Source: Paraburkholderia sp. ZP32-5
Lineage (GTDB): Bacteria > Pseudomonadota > Gammaproteobacteria > Burkholderiales > Burkholderiaceae
Assembly: GCF_021390495.1 (NCBI RefSeq)
Contig: NZ_JAJEJP010000001.1
Location: 2,232,001-2,296,000 of the forward strand
Length of the DNA stretch: 64,000 bases
Direction of reading: 5' to 3'
Shown here: one piece after another, positions 18,801-26,505 of the stretch
Layout of the letters: each line of letters starts with the position of its first letter
Numbering within the stretch: position 1 is the first letter of the stretch
The notes under the pieces: model-generated
Databases searched by the model: none
What the model saw: the letters and a program-made list of their open reading frames with translations, nothing else
What the model was told of the DNA's origin: nothing
Position numbers and translations under genes: made by a program

Positions 18801-18943
18801 TCGCGTTCGCATTGGGGCAAGGCTCGGCGATGCAGCAGCCGCTCGCGATCGCGATCATTTCAGGGCTGATCGTGCAGTTGCCGCTGGTGCTGCTGTTGCT
18901 GCCGGTGTTGCTGAAGCTGTTGATGAGGAAGCGGGCTGTGTAG
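15884..18943 (+). CDS. RND efflux permease
   Basis: A 1019-aa inner-membrane proton-driven pump with the standard twelve-helix layout: helix 1 at about 14-32, two large periplasmic loops, helices 2-6 at about 335-490 and 8-12 at about 850-1015. Helix 4 carries the paired acidic residues GLVIDDAIVMIEH needed for proton relay. A short GxxP-like start (FRLPISLFPNVSFPR) is typical. Substrate class cannot be assigned: helix 4 is closer to the multidrug type than to the heavy-metal HME type. It is controlled, by inference, by the divergent QseB/PmrA-like system. Confidence 0.93.
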   Translation: MNFGQWMQTHRRSLLFVIALLAIAGALAAFRLPISLFPNVSFPRAVVSLDAGDRPAEQMATLVTMPVEEALRRVPNVRDVDSTTSRGAAEISLNFDWGTDMAQATLQAQSAISEILATLPPGTTMQVRRMDPTVFPVLAYSLTSTRQSLAALRDLAQFQMRPLLSSVEGVARVEVTGGAQDEFEVAIDPVRLAAYKLSLADVSKAIGASNVLMANGRIEDHDKLYLVVTNTTITQLDELRNVVVSTAGNANAAQIRLGDIATVSQGVVPQWMRVTADGEDAVLLNIYQQPGANSVAMARAIRAKLAAFQPQMPAGVHLSNWYDQSELVIASATSVRDAIMIGVVLAALTLFVFLRNWKITAIAVALVPVVMAATILLLDVFGMGFNIMTLGGMAAAVGLVIDDAIVMIEHIARRMREAGAHAFHGRVMAAALEFTRPLAGSSAATLIIFVPLAFLSGVTGTFFKALSVTMASALFISFLVTWLAVPILCDHWLTPADAEEHKDTRFAAWLKRGYAELIARVSARPPLVLIGVLPLVIVAAFAFTRVGSGFMPSMDEGGFVLDYHTQPGTSITETDRLMKQIERIIRANPNVATYSRRTGAGLGGDLNEPNKGDFFVRLKSGKREPIDTVMEEIRAQIESQVPGVSIELAQLMEDLIGDLTAVPQPVQIKIFSDDAHTLDTTARKVAARIGKIQGIVDVNDGINPAGDAIELHILPAAAAAEGMDPQAIAQAVTDMLEGNVATQFQSGPKTVGVRVRVSGARELTDTQLGQLQIRAPDGHLFALKRVAERVVVTGQPEISRSNLKRMVAVTARIDGRDLGSTIADVQKALGDANLLPNGVYYELGGLYQQQQIAFKGLLTVFGAAIALVFGLLLFLYERLRVALAVLAMPLLAAGAVFIGLWITGIELNISAMMGMTMIIGIVTEVAIFYVSELQALVRDDEMPFDDALQLAGRNRLRPIAMTTIAAILALLPLAFALGQGSAMQQPLAIAIISGLIVQLPLVLLLLPVLLKLLMRKRAV

Positions 18944-19057
18944 CGCGTGGGGACGTGGGAGGCGTGGGAGGCGTGGCGTGGCATGGCCTTCATGCGCCCC
19001 GCCAATGCTGTGCATGCGGCTCGAAATAGTCGCTACGGCCGCTACGTGACTACGCTC

Positions 19058-19888
19058 TTACGCCAGCACGTCCGCGAACCCACCGACCCGCGCGCCGATC
19101 GCCTGAATCGCGGCAGCCACCCGCGGCGACAGCAACGCATGCAATTCGTCCGCATGGCGATAGTCGCGCATGCCATCGCTCAATGCGTCGCCGGCGAGCG
19201 CCGGATGGCAATAGATCTCGCCGACACCGGCCGGCAGATCGCCGAGCGCGGCGAGCCATGCCGCCTCGTCCATCCGCCCGCTCGCCGCGATGCCGACCAC
19301 ATAGTCGTTATGGGCGACGCCCGCACGATCGAGCCGCGCCTTCACCTGCGCGATCCAAGGCCGCAGCCACAGCGGCGCATTCGCTTCGAACGGCAGGCGC
19401 ATCGCCTTCATCCCGTAGTCGCGGCCGATCTCGAGAATCAGACCGAGCACGCTCGGATGCAGATGAAAATGCTTGTGCGTATTCACGTGATCGAGCGTGA
19501 GCCCGGTCGCCGCAAACGCGTCGAACTGCGCGCGAATCTCGCGCGCCAGTTGTTTGCGCACATGCGGCAAGAAGAAAAAGCGCACGCCGTCGCGCACCAT
19601 GTTGCTGCCGAAGCGGCCGTTCGCGTCGACCAGCGCGGCAATCTGCGCGCGCGGCGCGAGCGCGGCACCGTCGGCCAACACCAGATGCAGGCCCACGCGC
19701 AGTTGCGGCAGCGCGCGGGCGCGCGCGACCGCATCGCTCGCGGCCGGCGCGCCGACCATCAGACTCGCGGCGCTCAGCACGCCATCGCAATGCGCGCGCT
19801 CGACCGCGGCATTCACGCGCGGATGCAGACCGAAATCATCGGCGGTGGTAATCAGTGCGCGCGTCGGTCGGCCTGAGGCGGCCGGCAT
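19058..19888 (-). CDS. hpnK: Hopanoid-associated deacetylase HpnK (YdjC-like)
   Basis: A 276-aa YdjC/ChbG-type hydrolase. Metal-site motifs are visible: TTADDFGLHPRVNAAVERAH near the N-terminus and DHVNTHKHFHLHPSVL in the middle, plus YCHPAL near the C-terminus. HpnK is known to remove the acetyl group from GlcNAc-bacteriohopanetetrol made by HpnI, giving BHT-glucosamine. It lies 14 bp after hpnI, which fits that step order. The ATG at 19888 follows GAAGGGAG. Confidence 0.93.
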   Translation of the reverse strand: MPAASGRPTRALITTADDFGLHPRVNAAVERAHCDGVLSAASLMVGAPAASDAVARARALPQLRVGLHLVLADGAALAPRAQIAALVDANGRFGSNMVRDGVRFFFLPHVRKQLAREIRAQFDAFAATGLTLDHVNTHKHFHLHPSVLGLILEIGRDYGMKAMRLPFEANAPLWLRPWIAQVKARLDRAGVAHNDYVVGIAASGRMDEAAWLAALGDLPAGVGEIYCHPALAGDALSDGMRDYRHADELHALLSPRVAAAIQAIGARVGGFADVLA

Positions 19889-19902
19889 TGCCGAATCTCC
19901 CT

Positions 19903-21234
19903 TCACGTAAAGCTGTCGAGCTGACCGCCACGTTCGGCGGCCGGCGTGCCGACCTGCATGCGCGCGCCACGCCACACCACATGTGAGCCGAACGCGCTGA
20001 ACAGCCACTGTAGCGCGATCAGCGTATCGCGCAACGGCACCAGCGGCAAATCGCGCCAGAACGTTCGCTCGCGGCGCGCGGCGCGCAGGTGCAACAGCAA
20101 ACGCGCGCCGAAACAGATAGCCGTCGCCGAGCCGCACGCGATGACCGCGGCGAACGGCGTATGCGCGCAGGCGCGCGTCGCCAGCGACACGGTCAGCGCG
20201 GCACTCGTCACCAGCCACGGCGTCGGGAACGTGATCAGCAGCGACGCGAAGCCGGCAGGATTGACCGAGCGGATCGTGCGCAGCCAGCGCGTTTCGCGCT
20301 GCCACAGCGCGCCGAAGGTCGGCTCGATGACGTCGGTGGCCACCATCACGCGCGACAGCACGGTTCGCAAACCGAGCGCGCGCACGTGTTCGGCGAGCCA
20401 GTAATCGTCGGCGAGACAGTTCTTCAGCGCGCTGAATCCGCCGATGCGTTCGAGCGTCGCGCGCCGCAGTGCGAGCGTCGCGCCGAAGCCGAAGCGGCGC
20501 GAGCCGATCGCATGCGCGACGCGCACCGACGGCGCGAACCATTCGTTGATAAAGAGCGCGCCCACGCGCGGCCAGAAACCGCCGACCCCGCGCGCGACAT
20601 ACAGACACGTGACGACACCGACGCCCGGGTCCGCCAGCGGCGCGGCGACGCTGTCGAGATAATCGGCATCGACGGCGATGTCGCTATCGGCGATCACGAT
20701 CACGTCGTGACGCGCGCGCGACGCCATGTTGATCAGGTTGCTGACTTTCAGATTGCTGCCGTGCACGCGCGCATCGATCGCGAGTTCGATGTCGCACGCC
20801 GGATAGGCGGCCTGCAAACGGCGCACCACCGCGATCGCCGGATCGCGCGGCGACGACACGCCCAGCACCAGTTGAAAATGCCCGTGACGCTGCTCACAGA
20901 AAGTACGCAGATTTTCGTACAGACGCGGCTCGGCACCACACAGCGGTTTGAGCACGCTGACGCCGGCCTGCGCGAACGGAACTGCCCGCGCATACGGCGG
21001 CGCTGCAGCGAGCGCGGCGGAATGCGCGCCACGTGCAGCATCGGACCAGCATTCGATTGAGGATGCGCGAGACTCGCGGGACACACGAGAGACCCGGCCG
21101 TGATAGCTGGACTTATGGCGCGCGCTGAAAAAAGGCATCGCGAGCGCGGCGGCGAGCGCATAGATCGACGCGCCGATACAGCCGGCCAGCAGGATCCATT
21201 GGCATGCGGTCACGACGTGCGCCGCCATCGTCAC
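19903..21234 (-). CDS. hpnI: Hopanoid glycosyltransferase HpnI
   Basis: A 443-aa membrane GT of the ceramide-glucosyltransferase (GT21-like) type. N-terminal membrane helix (about 10-35), then the transferase motifs VLKPLCGAEPRLYENLRTFC, VIVIADSDIAVDADYL (DxD-like), FGATLALRR, LADDYWLAE and the RW motif ETRWLRTIR, then C-terminal membrane helices. HpnI transfers N-acetylglucosamine to bacteriohopanetetrol. About 45 low-complexity residues after helix 1 (near 40-85) are extra compared with the second HpnI-like protein in this window, explaining the greater length. It is followed by hpnK and preceded 6 bp away by a small membrane protein gene. Confidence 0.92.
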   Translation of the reverse strand: MTMAAHVVTACQWILLAGCIGASIYALAAALAMPFFSARHKSSYHGRVSRVSRESRASSIECWSDAARGAHSAALAAAPPYARAVPFAQAGVSVLKPLCGAEPRLYENLRTFCEQRHGHFQLVLGVSSPRDPAIAVVRRLQAAYPACDIELAIDARVHGSNLKVSNLINMASRARHDVIVIADSDIAVDADYLDSVAAPLADPGVGVVTCLYVARGVGGFWPRVGALFINEWFAPSVRVAHAIGSRRFGFGATLALRRATLERIGGFSALKNCLADDYWLAEHVRALGLRTVLSRVMVATDVIEPTFGALWQRETRWLRTIRSVNPAGFASLLITFPTPWLVTSAALTVSLATRACAHTPFAAVIACGSATAICFGARLLLHLRAARRERTFWRDLPLVPLRDTLIALQWLFSAFGSHVVWRGARMQVGTPAAERGGQLDSFT

Positions 21235-21240
21235 GGTCCG

Positions 21241-21591
21241 TCAATGCGCGGCCAGCACGAACGGCTGCCCCGTCAGCCGCAGGTGCAATACGACGAGCCA
21301 GTGCCGCGGGCACTCCGTTGCCGCCGCAACCTGCCATGTGCCGGTGTGCGCGGGAATCGCGTGATGGCGTCTTACCGCGCGCGCGAACTCGGCGTGCGCG
21401 AATTCGCGCGCGACCACCACGCCGCCGACGATCGCCGCAAGCGCAAACAGCCGGAACGGGGTAGATGTGAAAAAGCTCGGGGAAATGGGCAGTAGTGGCA
21501 ACGCGATGCACAACAGTACTTCGATGCCCATAGCCGTCAGCGATGCGACCAGCAGATGGGCGCGCAGCATATCGATGGTGGCTGGCTTCAT
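21241..21591 (-). CDS. Small membrane protein upstream of hpnI
   Basis: A 116-aa protein of unknown family. Two membrane segments are visible (about 8-36, with LLVASLTAMGIEVLLCIALP, and about 42-60, FRLFALAAIVGGVVVA), then a soluble part with paired basic and His residues. It ends 6 bp before the hpnI start, so it probably belongs to the hpnI-hpnK operon. The ATG at 21591 (MKPATIDMLR) is preferred over a frame start at 21639. It may be a scaffold or regulator of the hopanoid enzymes; that is inference from position. Confidence 0.6.
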   Translation of the reverse strand: MKPATIDMLRAHLLVASLTAMGIEVLLCIALPLLPISPSFFTSTPFRLFALAAIVGGVVVAREFAHAEFARAVRRHHAIPAHTGTWQVAAATECPRHWLVVLHLRLTGQPFVLAAH

Positions 21592-21668
21592 AACGTGCCT
21601 CGTGCATGGTCTCGCGATCCGATCGATGCACGGCGGCATTCCACGGGATTCATCGGTGCCGTCCGGTC

Positions 21669-21810
21669 ATACTATCGATTCGCATGAAAAGCATTCCGCA
21701 TCGATTCGTCGCCATCCTTACGATCGGTTTTCGATGCGCTGACAACCGTTGGTGACGCGTGATTTGCACGCGCTGCGACGACCGGTGATAGCGGGTCGAT
21801 ACTATCGATT
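21669..21810. repeat. Spaced 12-bp direct repeat ATACTATCGATT
   Basis: Two identical 12-bp copies begin at 21669 and 21799, 130 bp apart. Read on the minus strand each holds TAGTAT, a possible -10 hexamer facing hpnI. The pair may be two promoters or two sites of one protein. Confidence 0.5.
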
Positions 21811-21848
21811 GGAACTGAAGGAAACCTTAAGCATTCGCGTGGTATGAA
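21799..21848. promoter_or_regulatory. Bidirectional PmrA-like box between hpnI and regulator genes
   Basis: On the minus strand the box reads CTTAAG-GTTTC-CTTCAG (21831 to 21815), close to known PmrA sites, with TAGTAT 10 bp further (21804-21799) toward hpnI. On the plus strand CTGAAG-GAAAC-CTTAAG is followed after 11 bp by TATGAA (21843-21848) toward the regulator gene. One box may therefore serve both operons. Confidence 0.55.
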
Positions 21849-21975
21849 GCTGCTAACGAATTGCATCGGCGCTGCGCGCGCGGCTGTCGCGCCGCATCAG
21901 CGGATGCACGAGCGCGCTTGCACATCCATCGTAGGCGTTATGCAATAAAACCACACGAAACGGAATCTTTGCGTC

Positions 21976-22635
21976 ATGCGTGTACTCCTCGTAGAAGACG
22001 ACGAGCTCATCGGCAGCGGTGTCGAAGCGGGCCTGCGTCAGGCCGGTTTCACGGTCGACTGGGCTCATGACGGCTATAAAGCCGGCCTTGCGCTCGACAC
22101 CACGCAATATGCGTTGTTGATCCTCGATCTCGGACTGCCGCGCGTCAGCGGCATGGAACTGCTCAAGCGTTTGCGCGACGCCGGCAACGACGTGCCGGTG
22201 CTCGTGCTGACCGCGAAAGGCACGGTGGTCGACCGGGTCGGCGGTCTCGAAGCGGGCGCCGACGACTATCTCGGCAAGCCCTTCGATCTGACCGAACTGA
22301 TCGCGCGTTGCCGCGCGCTATTACGCCGTGCCCAAGGTCGCAGTATCGATCTGATTCGTTACCGCAATCTGACAGTGAACCCCGCCGCGCACACGGTCGA
22401 GGTGGACGCAACGCACGTGCCGCTCACGTCGCGCGAATGGGCGATCCTGCTGCAATTGCTGACGAACCCCGGCATTCCGCAATCACGCTCGCGGCTAGAG
22501 GAAAGTCTGTATGGCTGGCAGGAGGAAATCGAAAGCAATGCAATCGAAGTGCATGTATCCAATCTGCGTAAAAAGCTCGGCGCGAGCCTGATCAAGACTG
22601 TGCGCAATATCGGCTACGTGATGGAGAAACCATGA
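21976..22635 (+). CDS. OmpR-family response regulator, QseB/PmrA-like (hopanoid locus)
   Basis: A 219-aa response regulator. The receiver has the acidic pair at 8-9, phospho-acceptor Asp51 (LLILDLGLPRVSG) and Lys101 (DDYLGKPF). The DNA-binding domain ends with SNAIEVHVSNLRKKLGASLI and VRNIGYVM, typical of QseB/PmrA. It is a close relative of the regulator at 12314-12976 in length and layout. It overlaps its kinase gene by the ATGA junction. It sits between hpnI and hpnL, so the hopanoid genes are its likely targets, supported by the shared box. Confidence 0.93.
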   Translation: MRVLLVEDDELIGSGVEAGLRQAGFTVDWAHDGYKAGLALDTTQYALLILDLGLPRVSGMELLKRLRDAGNDVPVLVLTAKGTVVDRVGGLEAGADDYLGKPFDLTELIARCRALLRRAQGRSIDLIRYRNLTVNPAAHTVEVDATHVPLTSREWAILLQLLTNPGIPQSRSRLEESLYGWQEEIESNAIEVHVSNLRKKLGASLIKTVRNIGYVMEKP

Positions 22636-24035
22636 TGAGCCCGTCGATTCGCCGGCGTCTCGTGTTGCTCGTGCTTGCGAGCATCGCGATCGTGTGGGGC
22701 GTTGCACTCGTCACCAGCTACCGCCAGGCGACACGCGAAGTCGGCGAATGGGAAGAAGCGCGGCTCGCTGAACTTGCGCAGATTCTCGCGCTGCTCGACG
22801 AGACGAATCTGAACACGCTCGCCAACGCACGCATCGACGTGCGTGAAGAAGAAAAAGGCGGCGAGCCCGGCGCGAGCAATCTCGACGACGACGATACGCT
22901 GCCGCGCGACGCGCTGTTCCAGGTGCGCACGGCGAACGGCGAGGTGCTGGCGGGCAGCCCGCAATTGCGCGCGCTCGGCGCCTGGAATATGCCGCTGCCG
23001 TCGGCGAGCGGCGCGCAGGACGTTACGCTCGGCGGCCAGACCTATCACTCGTTCACGCTGCGCGATGGCACGCGCGGTCACAGCGTGCGTGTGTTCGAAC
23101 CGGCCAATACGCGCAGCGATCTGGTCAGCGGTGTCGCGCGCCGCATCGCGCGGCCAACGCTGATCGCATTGCCGGTGCTGGCGCTGCTGGTGTGGTTCAG
23201 CATCGGCTGGAGTCTCGCGCCGTTGCAGGTGCTGTCGGCCGCGATCCGCGCGCGCGACATCAACCGGATGGAGCCGGTCGGCATCGGCCGCACACCGGTC
23301 GAGGTGCGTGCGCTCGTCGATGCGATCAACCAGATGCTGGTGCGGCTGCGCGATTCGCTGGAACGCGAACGGGCGTTTACCGCCGATGCCGCGCATGAAC
23401 TGAAATCGCCGCTTGCCGCGATCAAGGTGCAGGCGCAAGTCGCGCTCGCCGAGCCCGACATCGCATTGCAGCGGCTCGCGATGGAGCGCGTCGTGCAGGG
23501 CGTCGATCGCAGCGCGCGGCTCGCGGAACAGCTATTGCTGCTCGCGCGGCTCGATCAGCACGAGAAAGCGCCGACCGAACCGCTAAAGCCGGCGGCGATC
23601 GCGAAGCACACGCTGCTCGCCAGCGAGTGCAGCGCGCGGCAGAAACACATCAGCGTGATGCTGATCGGCGACATGCTCGCCGAGATCAACGCGGAGCCGG
23701 TGCTGATCGGCATCCTGATCGACAACCTGCTCGATAACGCGATCAAGTACGGGCGCGCGGGCGGGGTCGTCGAAGTCGCGGTGCAGCATGCCGATGGCCG
23801 CGTGCAGGTGAGCGTGCGCGACGATGGTCCCGGTGTTGAGGCGGCCGATCTGGAGCGGCTGACGCATCGCTTTTTTCGCGCGACCGGAAATCAGGCGACG
23901 GGCAGCGGGCTGGGCCTGTCGATCGTTGCGCGGATCGCCGAACATTTCGGCGCGAGCTTGCAGCTAGGTGCGGGGATCGGCGAACGAGGGCTCGCGGTGC
24001 GGGTGTCGTTTCCGGCTTATGGAGAGGCGCGCTAG
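22632..24035 (+). CDS. Sensor histidine kinase, QseC/PmrB-like (hopanoid locus)
   Basis: A 467-aa membrane kinase. Membrane helices at about 10-29 and 174-193 flank a periplasmic loop of about 145 residues that includes a run of acidic residues (NLDDDDT near 83-89), as expected for cation or cationic-peptide sensing, though that role is inference. Then H-box ADAAHELKSPLAA with His255, N-box DNLLDNAIKYG, DDGPGV and GSGLGLSIV. It is translated in an ATGA overlap with the regulator and ends 46 bp before the convergent hpnL. Confidence 0.92.
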   Translation: MMSPSIRRRLVLLVLASIAIVWGVALVTSYRQATREVGEWEEARLAELAQILALLDETNLNTLANARIDVREEEKGGEPGASNLDDDDTLPRDALFQVRTANGEVLAGSPQLRALGAWNMPLPSASGAQDVTLGGQTYHSFTLRDGTRGHSVRVFEPANTRSDLVSGVARRIARPTLIALPVLALLVWFSIGWSLAPLQVLSAAIRARDINRMEPVGIGRTPVEVRALVDAINQMLVRLRDSLERERAFTADAAHELKSPLAAIKVQAQVALAEPDIALQRLAMERVVQGVDRSARLAEQLLLLARLDQHEKAPTEPLKPAAIAKHTLLASECSARQKHISVMLIGDMLAEINAEPVLIGILIDNLLDNAIKYGRAGGVVEVAVQHADGRVQVSVRDDGPGVEAADLERLTHRFFRATGNQATGSGLGLSIVARIAEHFGASLQLGAGIGERGLAVRVSFPAYGEAR

Positions 24036-24081
24036 AGGCGCGCGGTCGCTTCCTTAGCGACGAACTAATTCGACGGCGGAT

Positions 24082-25143
24082 TCAATGCCCGGTCCTGTGC
24101 CGGTTCGAATCGCCGACGGCCGAACGCTGCTCGGCCAGTTCAGCGCGCGCACCGCCCTGGACGGCGGCCACCGCCCCGCTCCCAGGTGACTCCGAAAACT
24201 GCCACGCGATGAGCCCCGGCACGAACATCAGCAGATCGCGAATCCGCCGCGCGGCAGCGAGCGCCAGACAGGTGGCCGGATCGATCCCTAACGCGCCACC
24301 GATCACGATAAACGCGCCCTCCTGCACCCCCAGGCCGCCCGGCACGAAGAATGCCGCGCTGCTGATCGCCTGAATCAGCGATTCGATCACGATCGCCTCG
24401 ACGAACGTCACGCGCGCGCCGAGAAAGTACAGCGCAATCCAGATTTCGAGCGCCGTCAGGATGCATTGCAACGGCTGCCAGAAGAACAGATAGCGCAACA
24501 CGACCGCGCGGCGTCGCCAGATCAGTTTGATCGACTGATCGATCTGCGCGGACTGGCCGACCAGCGCGGCGAGCTTGCCGCTCGTCATCCGGTTGAGCCC
24601 GCGCGTGATGCGCTCGAACGGATTCGCGTGCTGAACGAGCGCGAACAGCAGCAGCAACGGCGTCAGTACGACGATGCCCCACGCGAGTTGGGAAGCGAGC
24701 CGCAACGCGCCGGATTGCGCATGCGCGAACAGAAAGCCGATGCCGACCATCGTGAACATCAACTGGCTGATCACGGTGAGCTGCATATCGACGATGATGC
24801 TGCCCACCGCCGTCGACGGCCGCACGCCCCAGCGCTTGAGCATCCGGAACGACACGAGTTCGCCGCCGATCCGCGCGACCGGCAGCATGCAGTTGACCGA
24901 TTCGCGCACCCACACGAGGTGCAGCATCTTGCCGAGGCTCGGGCGGTTCGCGCCCCGAATCAGCGAGCGCCAGTCGCAGGCGTTGGCGATCATCGGCAGC
25001 ACGTGCGCAAGCGCGGCAAGCACGAGGCCGCCGCCGGCCGCGCGCAATGCGCCGAGTACCGCGCGCGGGTCATCGCGCCAGACGAGCCATAAGGAAAGCA
25101 CCAGACCGAGGAGCGCGGCCGCGCGGCCGAGATGCTTCATCAC
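24082..25143 (-). CDS. hpnL: Hopanoid-associated membrane protein HpnL
   Basis: A 353-aa protein with seven or eight membrane helices of the lysylphosphatidylglycerol-synthase transmembrane (UPF0104) family. Motifs include VRESVNCMLPVARIGGELVS and AAFFVPGGLGVQEGAFIVIGG, the conserved flippase-like loop. HpnL is named for its place in hopanoid clusters, and a transport or flipping role is inferred. The tail after about 325 is hydrophilic and atypical. It is in the same direction as the second GT and hpnJ, 201 bp after the GT gene, so it may be the last gene of that operon. Confidence 0.85.
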   Translation of the reverse strand: MMKHLGRAAALLGLVLSLWLVWRDDPRAVLGALRAAGGGLVLAALAHVLPMIANACDWRSLIRGANRPSLGKMLHLVWVRESVNCMLPVARIGGELVSFRMLKRWGVRPSTAVGSIIVDMQLTVISQLMFTMVGIGFLFAHAQSGALRLASQLAWGIVVLTPLLLLFALVQHANPFERITRGLNRMTSGKLAALVGQSAQIDQSIKLIWRRRAVVLRYLFFWQPLQCILTALEIWIALYFLGARVTFVEAIVIESLIQAISSAAFFVPGGLGVQEGAFIVIGGALGIDPATCLALAAARRIRDLLMFVPGLIAWQFSESPGSGAVAAVQGGARAELAEQRSAVGDSNRHRTGH

Positions 25144-25344
25144 GCGCTTACCTCACGGGCAAAGGAGACACGTAACCGCTGCATCATGATTCGTGCCACG
25201 GTGTACGCGGGTTGCCGCGGTGCTGCTCGCCTCGCCACCCGCCCTGCCATCAGTGTGCTTGTCCACGCCTGTGCCGCCGGGCCGCTTGCATGGCGCCGGT
25301 TACCAACCTGATCGATCATTGCGTGCTAATCCGCCGTTCGTTCG

Positions 25345-26505
25345 TCATTCGTCCTGTGCCGCCGACAGCACCCCGTCGCCGTCGACCTTGAAACTGAAGC
25401 CCCGCCAGATCACCCGCGACGAGCGGAAGCTCATGACGAAAATCGCAAATGACACGATATCCCATAACGGCAGCAGCCACAGATCGCGGCACGGCTTGCG
25501 CAAAGCACGATCGAACAGCAGTTTCAACGTGAGCCGCGCGACCATCGCGGCGAGCGCGAGCGGCCACGCCCACAGTGCGCCACCCGAGAACGCCAGCGCG
25601 AGCAGTGCAAACGGCAACGGATGGACGAGTGCCGAGCCGAAGTGCCCGGCCGGATCGATGCGGCGAATCGTGCGGCTCCAGCGCAGTTCGTGCGTGATCA
25701 GCTTTTTCGCGCTCGATTCGACGCAGGCATGCGCGATCGCGAACGGCGGAATCGCCACGGTTTCACCCGTCGCGCGCACCGCCTCGCCGATCGCGTGATC
25801 CTCGGCCAGATAGCGGACGAACGGCTTGAAGCCGCCGATGCGCTCATAGGTATCGCGCCGCATCGCGATGGTCTGGCCAAAGCACGGGCGCGCAAGGCCA
25901 AGCGCGAGCCCGGTGACAACGCCGGGCAGGAACTGGTAGTTGGTCGCAATCGCGGAGAGCTTCGGCCAGAAACCCGGATCGGGTTGGCCGCGATATGCGC
26001 AGGTAACGAGCCCGACGCCAGGCTGCTGCAATTCGCCGATCACGTGACGCAGATAACCGGGGCCGACGCTGACGTCGCTGTCGGCGAACACCAGCACGTC
26101 ATGACGCGCCTGCGGCAGCATATTGAGGATGTTGCTGATCTTGCGGTTCGGGCCATACAGACGCGCATCCGCGACCACCGTCATATCGGCATCGGGATGC
26201 AGACGGCGCAGTTCGTCGACGGTTTGCAGCGCGGGGTCCGCCGAATCGTGCACGCCGAACAGATATTGCACCGGCCCCGGATAGTCCTGCTCGCAGAAAC
26301 TCGACAGATTCGCGAGCAGCGCCCACTCGGTGCCATGCAGCGGTTTGACGATCGTGACGGGCGGAAAGCTCGTGGGCTCGGCCACCGGCCGCGCGAAGAA
26401 ACGCCCGATCAGCGTACTCGCGAAGACGGTATAGCCGATGCCGATCGCAGCCGCCGCCGCGCACGCGTAGGCCAGCGTGACGGCGAGCAGATGCGCGGTA
26501 CTCAC
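25345..26505 (-). CDS. Second HpnI-like glycosyltransferase
   Basis: A 386-aa membrane GT of the ceramide-glucosyltransferase (GT21-like) type, paralogous to HpnI at 19903-21234 but clearly diverged. Motifs: VTIVKPLHGTEWALLANLSS, LVFADSDVSVGPGYL, FGQTIAMRR, LAEDHAIGEAV and the RW motif HELRWSRTIRR. Compared with HpnI the aspartate pair LADDY reads LAEDH and KPLCG reads KPLHG. The GTG at 26505 overlaps the hpnJ stop as GTGA; a longer frame starts at 26574. It is coupled to hpnJ, suggesting it acts on the same hopanoid lipid, perhaps with another acceptor or sugar. Confidence 0.88.
   Translation of the reverse strand: MSTAHLLAVTLAYACAAAAAIGIGYTVFASTLIGRFFARPVAEPTSFPPVTIVKPLHGTEWALLANLSSFCEQDYPGPVQYLFGVHDSADPALQTVDELRRLHPDADMTVVADARLYGPNRKISNILNMLPQARHDVLVFADSDVSVGPGYLRHVIGELQQPGVGLVTCAYRGQPDPGFWPKLSAIATNYQFLPGVVTGLALGLARPCFGQTIAMRRDTYERIGGFKPFVRYLAEDHAIGEAVRATGETVAIPPFAIAHACVESSAKKLITHELRWSRTIRRIDPAGHFGSALVHPLPFALLALAFSGGALWAWPLALAAMVARLTLKLLFDRALRKPCRDLWLLPLWDIVSFAIFVMSFRSSRVIWRGFSFKVDGDGVLSAAQDE

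Larger units (their letters stand above)
21592..21975. other. Divergent control region of the hopanoid locus
   Basis: This 384-bp spacer separates the hpnI operon (minus) from the second two-component operon (plus). It contains a PmrA-like box (21815-21831) and a 12-bp direct repeat, ATACTATCGATT, at 21669-21680 and 21799-21810. No gene is supported inside it. Confidence 0.6.

Noticed and set aside
18954..18981. Short tandem CGTGGGAGG units after the RND permease gene
   Set aside because: Only two full 9-bp units in a G-rich stretch; no structure or function is suggested.
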